Made by a program: the position numbers and the translations under genes | The notes under the pieces: generated by a model | Database searches by the model: none | Told to the model about the DNA's origin: nothing | Seen by the model: the letters and a program-made list of their open reading frames with translations, nothing else | NCBI GenBank assembly: GCA_024195265.1 | Contig: JAJLRJ010000006.1 | Coordinates: forward strand, 1,432,501 to 1,496,500 | Length of the DNA stretch: 64,000 nt | Direction: 5' to 3' | Source: Dendrophyllia cribrosa | Taxonomy: Eukaryota > Cnidaria > Anthozoa > Scleractinia > Dendrophylliidae | Shown: one piece after another, positions 21,392 to 33,000 of the stretch | Layout of the letters: the number at the start of each line of letters is the position of its first letter | Numbering within the stretch: position 1 is the first letter of the stretch

Positions 21392-23798
21392 ACAAAACTG
21401 GAATTCCTATTTAATTTATGTTAATGCTGCAATGTGTGGTTCCAGGATATTTCACGATATACCCACCCCATTAGGAGGATCATAAGAAATTCTGAGGGGG
21501 AGGGTGGTCTAAAAGCCAAAAGTTGTAATTCTTTTTTTTTTGGGGTGATTAATTACCATACTATTAAAACTTCTTGAAACCTCTCACCTCTGCTAAAACA
21601 GTGTTGTTCCAAAATGTATCCCCCTCCCCCCAAGTACAGGTATGAGGTTGAAATTTTGTCGAGGGTTGGGCTGGGGGCAGTTGTCATTTGAGTAGTTGCA
21701 CTGTAAGCATGGTGATTAATTACTGCCCCCCCCAAAAAAATTAAATAAGAAATTTGGTAACATTGACAGGGGGTGAGAGAGATTACAAAATGTGCGTCAT
21801 TTTATAAGGGTGCGGCACTTTTTAATTCTTAAATTCTGATCCGTAGCAAGTGTTTTTATAGACTAAGATTTATAAATTTTTATCCGTAATTGTATATATA
21901 AATTTTCTGTAAATTTCTTATTTTAGTTTTATTTTACAGGGCCCACACTGATAACAGTTGTATAACTGAAGTGGCTACGCTGTATAAATATTTGTTCAGT
22001 TATTTATTTATTATTTACCAGAGGAAGATCATCCTTTAGCCATCATGCTTTTCAGTTGAATGTTTTGAGAACATTACAATTCTAATATTTACAACCACTA
22101 TTTAACAAATAGATTTTAGTTCACTATTTAATACACAGTATATGTCCTCTGATAAACAGCATTTGCATCACAGCATGGTCAAAACTGAGTGGGGAATTAC
22201 AAGCGAAGAGACAAAAACAATTTTACTTGGAACAACCACAGAAAATGAACTTGAAAAAAGGCATCAAGCAACCAATGGTGAATGTTACCTCTGATGAGAA
22301 ATGGCAAAAATTCACCAAAAATTGACACAAAGCCACTACCTAGCAAATAAAACCAGCTGAATTCATCTTAAAGCCAAAATCCAAATTTTCCCACATGTTA
22401 GATTGGGTGGCATAAACAATGACATATCAGTTTGTACTCTCGTAAGAATAATTTATTTCCATTTTATGGAAGTCTCTGTCTCTTCCCAATTTCTATTCCT
22501 ATTCTAGACTTAATTCTTCATACCACTGATCAGTTTCCCCAGTACATACCCATATAGCTTAATATAATTATACGAGAGTACCCCCCCTTCCCCCCCCCCC
22601 CCCCCCCCTGCCCCGAATGTAAACTGAACCCATGATGCTGGTGACTTCAGTTTTGTATTTAACAATATTTAAATAACTTTAAAACTAGAACAGTTTATAT
22701 CGGGCATAGATTCTAACGATTCAAACTGCAAACATAGCATGTTGCTCTGCTACAGTGTATCCAAAAGAGTAGAAATGATTCCTTTGTTCATGTTAAAAAC
22801 TTTAAATTTTGAGAAACCCTACATCCATATTAATGAGTAACTAAGGAGAAAGTGAGCAAAACAAAATGTTTTCTATAATGCAAACTCTTTATTTCTTACA
22901 GTTCTAAATTCACACCTTTTCTTATACAATGTTACTAGTGGATAAAAGGATTAGTAAAGAAACTGGTTCTGCATAAGGGAACTGGTGGTGAAACACTCAA
23001 ATTTGGCATTTTACTGAGTTGACTAAGCAAATTGGCAACTGTACAAATCAGATTCCAAACCAGCATTAGCCGATGGTCAAAATTAACTGTTCTGACGATG
23101 GGCGTAGAAGCTGAAAACATCTGATTCAATTTTTCAATCTCTTTACAGTGGCCAATTCACTTACAGAATGATGCACCTTACTTTGAGCACCCAGTTTGCG
23201 CGATATCACCAGCTAATTCTTTTAATCATTTTCATAACTGTGGATGTGTGTGAAGCAATAAAGTGAATAGAATCTTTTTTTTGTAACTAACTTTACACTC
23301 CTGTGATAAACATGACGCAGCAAGATTACATTCCATTGTGCTACACTTTGCAAGGAGGCATGCTTGTCAATTAAATTCGAATTCTCTGATTAGCTAACTT
23401 GTAAGGTTTGTTGAGTGCTCATGGTAAGGTACATCGAACAGTAATTAGCTCAGTTGATACCAAATCCTAGTTCTTATAACTGGAACAAGTCACAGATTTT
23501 TACCATTTTAATAATACCGGTGCTATTATTTTAAAACATTCTTATTGTACCTTTTGTATATCCATTGTATAGTAATAATTAATATTTAATAGTTAAATCA
23601 GTTAAAAGATTTGCCAATGTTCTTTTTGTATATTATGTTAATATGTTTGAAATTATACACTTTTTATATTACCAAATGTTAAGTTTCACACTTGTATTTT
23701 GACATTTATATTTAGTGACCATCGCAATCATTAATAAAATATATTTTGTAAACAATGTAAATAATTTCACTCAAACATAATATCCTGGAGACGTGCAC
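21392..23798. other. Intergenic region between carotenoid oxygenase and SAV1 (convergent)
   Basis: Contains the 3' UTR of the carotenoid oxygenase. At about 22470-22612 lies a partial G/C-tract MITE (TATTCTAGACTTAATTCTTCAT..., AGAGTACCCCCCC then a long C run). A short homopurine stretch is also present. No gene recognised. Confidence 0.5.
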
Positions 23799-23804
23799 TT
23801 TATT
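23799..23804 (-). terminator. Polyadenylation signal of SAV1
   Basis: AATAAA on the minus strand, about 235 bases after the SAV1 stop codon. Confidence 0.5.
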
Positions 23805-24036
23805 TGCAGTGGTTGCGGTATGTTGCATGGATTTCTGAAAAACATTAATAAGCTAAAAGAGAGCTTACTGAATGCATTTTCCAGTGAATAATTAACCACT
23901 CTATTTAGGGCTTCATGTATATATGAATGAAGAAAACACACATACAGATTGATGTTTTCAAACACGAGACATTTTTTATGTATGTTCATGTCTTTCACTT
24001 TTTGCTCAACTATCTCCACTCATCTTGAATCTAATG

Positions 24037-27000
24037 TTAGTACTTAGCAAGTTCTTTGTCTAATTCATCTAAATCTGCAAGAGCTTGGCTGTTTAAAAGT
24101 TGCACCTCCTCCTCTTGCTGTAGTTTTTGCTTTTGCTCAAGTTCTCTCTGCAACGCTTGTCTGTACTCTTCGTGTCGCATCACCACCAGCTCAACTTCCT
24201 TTTTGTACAATCTCTTTAACATTGTCTGCCAACAATCCAGCTCGGCATATCGAAATAAGTCCCACTGAAAACAAGAGAAAAAAAGTACTGAATTTGAATG
24301 GATTTAAAGATGCCAAGAACTTGCCAAAAAGAAAATACGATCATTATAGTATGAGGTTAACATAAATTCAAATTACTGGCAGTATATTCTTAGTTACAGA
24401 TACAAATTATATATTAAATACAATCATTAAATGTTGGTTATCACATTAGTAAACACTTGAATTCAATGATACCCATTGAAAAATATTCATGAACCAAAGC
24501 TCAGAAAAACTCCCATGGTCCATGACTGCCACTAGAATTTAATTTTAGCCTGTGGAGCCTATCAAGAAAACGTTGAAGCTTGCCAAACGCCAGCTGACAA
24601 GTTGACAGTATCGTTACACTCTTGACTGAGTTTGATGGATAGTTTAAACCCAGCGTTCCTGCCAGAACAGTTCATCTGCTCACCAGAAAATGCACTCAAT
24701 TCATGCTATATCAGCAGAACACATGGCCCAGTGGGGCCCTATTTTATGTTTGGTACCCTTAGGAGTTAAAGGGATAACTGATTCATGACAAAATTACCTT
24801 TAGATAACAGTCATAATCTGGAGAAGCTTTGGCATAAACCTGCAGCCATTCTGGGATTTCTGAGGAAAAATAAAAAAAATCAATTAAATAAACGTGAATT
24901 TAAACAACTATACCCAGCAAACCATATTAAACATTTGAAGGGTTTAATGCAAGACTATTGATTTATAACATGAAAAATGTAAACATTTTAACTTACGGTA
25001 GTCTTGCATAAAACCCTTCTACTGACACACAAAACAAATTTACACAATATATAATAATGAACTTAATTATTTCAAGACAGAATAACAGTAATCATATCAA
25101 GAAAGAACATACTATGTACAAAATACATTTTGTGTGAATCAGCGAGGAAAATGGCCATGCAAAATTCCAGGGAAGAGAGAATCTTTTTGGCTTGTGTTCT
25201 CTGACATCTATTATGTTTTGCACTTTTTTTAACACCCTCAATGATCTGTAATGACAAACTATTGGACTAGGGAACAATGCAACTAATTAACAAGTCATGA
25301 CAACTTTTTTTTTGGCTTGTATTGCACTCATAGTGTTTCTTAGTGTTGATCAACAATCCATACAGGAAAACATGAACACTAGTTGTTAAGCAAAGAACAA
25401 TGTTTTTTTCTGGTTTAACTTTTACCTTCACTGATGTATGGATTAGCTGGTACTAAAGGGTTCTGTGCTGGGATGGCTTGAGATTCTTGCCGTCCACTCT
25501 CTGCAACTCTCATTTCCTGCTGATGGTGTTGATGAATGAACTGTGTCTTGGCTGGATGTTCATATTGAGCCATCTTTGTGTTGTGACTAAATTTTAAAAA
25601 AATTATAATATTATAAATACTCATTAAAAATAATGACCACAATGTATACCTCTTCACTTGGCAGAAAAAATATGCAATTGTCTGTTTACTCACAACTAAG
25701 GCACATAATGTAAAACTAACAATAAAATTTAACCCCTTCACTCCTAACTCCAACCCTCGTTGAAAACGGGAATTTGGTTCTTACTCTATGGATAAAATCC
25801 TACAATGTGACCATTCAATTAAACGTTATTGAGCAGTACTTTCCTGTGGTGCTGTTTATTATGCTGTACAAGGTGGTTCTAGCTTTTGAGTCTGTGGATG
25901 AAATCCTGAAGTGTGAGCAGTACTTTCCTGTGGTGCTGTTGTGCTGTACAAGGTGGTTCTAACTTTTGAGTTGGTGGATGAAATCCTAAAGTAAGGCCAT
26001 TTAAATGAAAGCTACTGAGCAGTACTGATTTCCTGTGGTACTGTTTATTATGCTGCACAAACTGGTTCTAACTTTTGAGTCTGGGGATGAAATCCTAAAG
26101 CGTGACCATTTACTTTTTTTCTAGTCTTTAACTTGGTCTCTAACAGAAGTAAAACAGTTAAAAAAAAAATATCAGAACTTGCCAGCCTACTCATAAAATA
26201 AATACATGTACGATAATTAACATACTTGACATAGTAAACTCCAAAGTTTGGAGATTCAATTTTTTCCCAGCCATCTGGTAAACCTGAAACAAGAAAGGAA
26301 TTCAATTTAATAAATCTAAACCTCTTCACATTCACCACTTTGGAGTTTAATGGCCGTTGTAGAGAGGTGACCATTTAATGAGGAGGTAGACAGGTGACCA
26401 TTATGGGGAGGTAGGGGTGTACTACATGGCCGTTACAGAGAGGTGTGACCATTATGGGGAGGTAAGGGTGCACTACATGGCTGTTGTAGAGGGGTGTGAC
26501 CATTATGGGGAGGTAGGGGTGTACTACATGGCTATTGTAAACAGGTGACCATTACGGGGAGGTAGGGGTGTACTACATGGCCGTTGCAGAGAGATGCGAC
26601 CTTTATGGGGAGGTAAGGGTGCACTACATGGCTGTTGTAGAGGGGTGTGACCATTATGGGGAGGTAGGGGTGTACTACATGGCTATTGTAAACAGGTGAC
26701 CATTACGGGGAGGTAGAGGTGTACTACATGGCCGTTGCAGAGAGATGTGACCATTATGGGGAGGTAAGGGTGCACTACATGGCTGTTGTAGAGGGGTGTG
26801 ACCATTATGGGGAGGTAGGGGTGTACTACACGGCTATTGTAAACAGGTGACCATTATGGGAAGGTAGGGGTGCACTACATGGCCGTTGAAGAGAGGTGTG
26901 CCCATTATGGGGAGGTAGGGGTGTACTACACGGCTATTGTAAACAGGTGACCATTATGGGAAGGTAGGGGTGCACTACATGGCCGTTGAAGAGAGGTGTG

Positions 27001-30000
27001 CCCATTATGGGGAGGTAGGGGTGTACTACACGGCTATTGTAAACAGGTGACCATTATGGGAAGGTAGGGGTGCACTACATGGCCGTTGAAGAGAGGTGTG
27101 CCCATTATGGGGAGGTAGGGGTGCACTACATGGCTATTGTAAACAGGTGACCATTATGGGAAGGTAGGGGTGCACTACATGGCCGTTGAAGAGAGGTGTG
27201 CCCATTATGGGGAGGTAGGGGTGCACTACACGGCTATTGTAAACAGGTGACCATTATGGGAAGGTAGGGGTGCACTACATGGCCGTTGAAGAGAGGTGTG
27301 CCCATTATGGGGAGGTAGGGGTGTACTACACGGCTATTGTAAACAGGTGACCATTATGGGAAGGTAGGGGTGCACTACATGGCCGTTGAAGAGAGGTGTG
27401 CCCATTATGGGGAGGTAGGGGTGTACTACACGGCTATTGTAAACAGGTGACCATTATGGGAAGGTAGGGGTGCACTACATGGCCGTTGAAGAGAGGTGTG
27501 ACCATTATGGGGAGGTAGGGGTGCACTACATGGCCGTTGAAGAGAGGTGTGCCCATTATGGGGAGGTAGGGGTGTACTACACGGCTATTGTAAACAGGTG
27601 ACCATTATGGGAAGGTAGGGGTGCACTACATGGCCGTTGTAGAGAGGTGTGCCCATTATGGGGAGGTAGGGGTGTACTACATGGCTGTTGTAGAGAGGTG
27701 TGACCATTATAGGGAGATAGGGGTGTACTACATGGCCGTTGTAGAGGGGTGTGACCATTATAGGGAGGTAGGGGTGTACTACATGGCCGTTGTAGAGGGG
27801 TGTGACCATTATGGGGAGGTAGGGGTGCACTACATGGCCGTTGTAGAGGGGTGTGACCATTATAGGGAGGTAGGGGTGCACTGCATGGCTATTGTAAACA
27901 GGTGACCATTACGGGGAGGTAGGGGTGTACTGCATGGCCGTTGTAGAGGGGTTTGACCATTATAGGGAGGTAGGCGTGTAGTGCATGGCCGTTGTAGAGG
28001 GGTGTGACCATTATAGGGAGGTAGGGGTGTACTGCATGGCCGTTGTAGAGGGGTGTGACCATTATAGGGAAGTAGGGGTGCACTACATGGCCGTTGTAGA
28101 GGGGTGTGACCATTATAGGGAAGTAGGGGTGCACTACATGGCCGTTGTAGAGGGGTGTGACCATTATAGGGAGGTAGGGGTGTACTGCATGGCTATTGTA
28201 AACAGGTGACCATTATGGGGAGGTAGGGGTGTACTACATGGCCGTTGCAGAGAGGTTGCAGATCTGAGCCTACCTTAACTGGTTTTAGAAGACTCCTTAA
28301 AGTAATATCTTTTTAGACGTGATTGTCTTATATACTTCTTGAATTTAAAATGTGATCAAACCAATGTTTTAGTTTTAATTAGTATAGAAAATTATGTATA
28401 TAGTGTAAATATTTATTTTTTGTAAATTTTATTTTTTGCATTGTTATATGTTATTTTACTCGAAGAAATTAGCTTCACAAGCTACTCTTAAATTTGAGTT
28501 AAAATAAAGTTTATGTATGTATGTATGTATGTATGGGGAGGTAGGGGTGTACTACATGGCCGTTGTAGAGAGGTGTGACCATTATGGGGAGGTAGGGGTG
28601 CATTACATTATTAAGTAGACATCGATCATTAGTAAAAGACAGGGGCTGTCTGTACCTGCTTTCTCAAGAGGATGGCACCAGTCCGTGGTTTCTGTGTTGT
28701 GACTGAAAGAGAGAAAACAGGTTGCTTTTAAAAAACGGTTAACCAATATAATTGTTATAAAAACAAATGATCTACTAGACAAAATAATCATTAAAATAAA
28801 TACGGTCTTGCTGTCAACAAATAACACATAATATAATATGATGGTACCCCTTTATACACGATGGAAAGAGGCACTGTGAGAGTAAAGTTTCCTGCCCAAG
28901 AACACAACACAATGACCCTGGCCAGGGCTTAAAAACCGGACGGCTTGTTCTGGAGTCCAGCGCACAGTGACCATTAGGCCACTGCTCCTCCCCTGACTGC
29001 AAAGCTTTGTTAAAATATTTAATTTATGAACTAAATGACTTTTTTCAACTTACTCAACATAGTATTTTCTTCCATCTGGAGTCCACGCAACTTCAAAACC
29101 AGGAGGAAGAGAGAGATCCAATCGATGGAGCTGACTGCCATTGAACACTGCACAAATAAGAAAGTTCATTAACCCAATATTTGCAAAAAATGGAATGGTG
29201 ACATTTTAGGATTTCATCCACAAAATCAAAAGTTAGAATCACCTTGTACAGCATAATAAACAGTACTAATCAGTATCTTTCATTTGAATGGTCACAATTT
29301 AGGTTTTCATTTACCAGACTCTAAAGTTACAACCACCTTGGAAAGCATAATAAACAGTAATATGTACCACAGGAAAGTACTGCTCAGTAGCTTTCATTTG
29401 AATGGTCACACTTTTATTAGGATTTTATCCACAGAATCAAAAGTTAGAACCACCTGTACAGCTTAATGAACAGCACCACAGAAAAGTACTGCTCAATAGC
29501 TTTCATTTGAATGGTCACACTTTAGGATTTCATCAAGACTCAAAAGTTTCATGTGGAACCACCTTGTACATGTACAGTATAATAAACAGTGCCACTCAGG
29601 AAAGTACTGCTCAATAGCTTTCATTTTAATGGTCACACTTCAGGATTTCATCCACAAAAGTTAGAACCACCATTACAGCATAATAAACAGTACCACGGGG
29701 AAATACAGCTGAGGAAACCTTTTAACTGAATGGGCGATTCCAGAAAATATCCATACCACCACGGACAGCTTTTTGGATTTCCGAGGGCACGGGGGGGTTC
29801 TTTGAACTGGAATTCCAAAGGCATTGAGGGGTTTCAGATCTGGGATTTCTAGAGGGGACAGTGTAGAGTGTCTTCCTTGAAAATGCAAATTTTGTGGACT
29901 TTACTAGTTCGTAAATAAAGCACAAACTGATGACACTGCTGACGACCGTGGACGTAGGATACAAGACAAGCATCGATTGATCAGGCATGTGTTCACGCTC

Positions 30001-33000
30001 ATTTACAGAAGAAAACCGATAATTAAAAATGGGGTTGTACATCAAGCTCCAGAGGCCTTAACGTAAATGAACTTCTTGTCAGATTAATAAAATATGAAAA
30101 ATCAAAGCGGACTCGCAAATTATTAAGTCCATTCAGTAAGAAACCTGGGGCACTTTCCATTCGACCAAAAATTCCGGTTTGAAATTCCGGGTATTCCGTG
30201 TGGCGAATGGAACAGTATTTTCCGGTTGGTTGTTCTCCAAGTTTCGCGTGAAAATACAAAATAAACCAAAGTAAAACAAATGGCGGACTCGTTGCCTCTT
30301 TTACTTGCTTTGGAGTTGTTCGATGACTCTGAAGTTAAAATGAACAATATTTTAAGCGAGAACGATGATATTTGTTTTTTCAGTGCAGCTAGCTGTTACA
30401 TGCGAAGGAATTTTTAAAAATCGAGTCGACGACTTGTACTTTGTGCTCGTGACTTATTACATTCATTTAATACATAAGCTTATAAGCATTTCTGTGCTAC
30501 TTACCAGTCCTAGCTGTGGCCATTTCTGCTGTTGTACTAGCTATGTTACGTGAGCAATCATGCTCGAGTAAGAACTGTAAGCTTTTGGTGAAAAACAAAC
30601 ACGCCGTGCACTGATATTGAGACACCATCTTGACTACGCGGACACGTTCTATTCCGGCTCGGAGAAACTGGGCCGAGCAGGAATGGTCGAACGGAACAGT
30701 ATTTTCTGGTTGTTCCGATTTTCCGGAATTTTATTCCGAGAAATTTGCGTTCCATTCGCTTCCCAACCCGGAATTTCCGGAATTTTTGGTTGAATGGAAA
30801 GCGCCCCGGTCTTTTGGCCGAGGACACCATTTTGAAGCACGTGGGATTGGGAGCGACTGCTGACCCTGAAGGCTTAAATTCAAGGTGGCAGATATGTCAA
30901 TACACTCAATCGTAAATATCTTCCGAGTGTACACACGTACATCACACAATATTCTTATTTTAATGTTCTGTACCAGTTTGGGGCAATGTAAAGTTAATGT
31001 AGGTTGTATCTGTGGGACAAGGGTAAGGAGAAAACTTTTATTTTTTAAATTTTCATCCCAGAATTTCTGGAGTCATAATGACTCCCTCTGTAACAGAAGT
31101 GGAGTCATTTGAAATAATTTGGCGTAAAATATGCCAAATTGGGTGTATTTGCGAATGCTGTCGGTAATTCCAAAGGGTTGACGAAAAAATGGAAATTCCG
31201 AACAGGAGGAGGGGATAACGATTATGGAATTCCGAGGGCATGGGGGGTAATGCATTTCGAAATTTCCAAAGACAAGGAGGGGTTACAATATGGAAGCCGT
31301 CCGTGGTTGGGTATGGATATTTTCTGGAATCGCCCAATGGAAAAGCTAACTTTAAAGGATTTCACTTGCAGTCACTCAAATATTAGAACCACACTGCACA
31401 GCACAGAGAACCTTTGATGTACATGTATTTGCATCCCACCCAGTGAAGTCTAGGAAATATATTTAAATTAATTTATTAATAGTACATACCTAAATTCTTC
31501 TTTTCACCCATGTGACCAACAGGAAATAAGCTCCCACCAAATGAATTTGCTTGTTGCATGGCAAGAGATCCCTGGTGATTAACCACAGATTGAGCTTGGG
31601 ACGTAAATGCCGACTGGCTTCCTCCAGAGACAGGAGAGGAAGGATTTTCCCTACAGCTAAACATGTCACTTCTTGTTTCACTGTATAAATTGTTAGTAGA
31701 GGCACCTTGATTTGTGTTGAATCCAAAACAATGTGAGCCAGCTTCTGAAATGTATGGATCGCCACCATATGACAAATTATAGCTGAAAGAGTCCTGCGCA
31801 CTTGACAATGGTTTGGAACCTGCATAACCACTATACACTCCTTTGTTAGTGTAATAATCTGAGGCACTATTTGGTGCACGTCGTGCATAGCTATACCCAT
31901 TAGCATTTGGAATGAGTGACTCACTCATCGCTCTCTTAGGTACATTTTGTTTAAAAGCTCCATTTGCCAGTCTACTGTCCAAAGAAAATCTATCACTTGA
32001 ATGCACATATGAAGGAGGATGTCTGTAATTTTCCTCTAGGCTATAATATGCACTGTAGTCATTTCTACAATTATTCCCACCTTGCCCATAGAAACTTGCA
32101 CTGTCAATGCTATCCACAGGTTCTCTGTACGGTGGCGGATGCCGATACTTATCCAATGGACTCGACATGTTTTGTTCTATTTGTTCAGGGTAAGGGGGAG
32201 GGTGCCGATAACCCATTTTCTGTACTTCTGGAGACGTTTGAAGGGTAGTACAAGACTGACACGATGATTCTGCATTTAGACGAATTCTTTGAACATTCTC
32301 TAAAAGGTCATTTTCATTATTGTTCCTGTTATATTCGTAACTGGACTGTGAAACACGATCACTCGTATCTGCAGGCTCAAGAAAGACAGGGCCAGGGCTG
32401 TGTGTTCTGGTTGGAATGTGGTCTTGAGTGGTCATCAAAATCCCAGCATTTTCTGTAGCACAGTCTGGGAAATATGACTCTGAAAATTCCACTTCTGACA
32501 TTGCATTAATAATGCAGGGTGTTGAAGTGCATCTCTTCAATCGTTCTTGTAAAATAAAGAAGAATAACAGTATCAGTTCCAAGAACAAAATATTGAACTT
32601 GCAGATACATCTCTCGCTAAGGCTGGGGTCCATTTGAATACCATTTTTCGCCACTATCATGGGTTTAATGGAAATATCTTGTTTGCATTTTAAGCAATTA
32701 TACAAAAACTCTCTGCTCATCTCATTAATCTATGTTATGCGGTGCTTTCTGGGTGATTTTTGGGTGTGTTTGGGACAAAATAGTTTTTCTCAAAGGATTT
32801 GTAGAATTTAGGGAAATAAGAAATAGAGAAGATTTAACATTTAACATTGAAGTTAAAAATTAGTAGATGGGCACCAAAATAGTCCACTATCAAACTTTTG
32901 GTGTTCCAAAAATCATTTTCTTTCTTCTATCCCTTCTTTAAACCCCTTAAACATTTCATTGAAATTCATGTGTACCCCTGCCATAGGTTGCAACCATCTA

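Noticed and set aside
27585..28209. Open frames on both strands with 17-residue repeats (MAVVEGCDHYREVGVHY and the reverse frame)
   Set aside because: They come from a 51-bp tandem repeat, a multiple of three, which keeps several frames open. No start context, splice signals or homology.
26345..28260. CRISPR-like array
   Set aside because: Repeats are contiguous with no unique spacers, and the context is an animal intron. It is a minisatellite.
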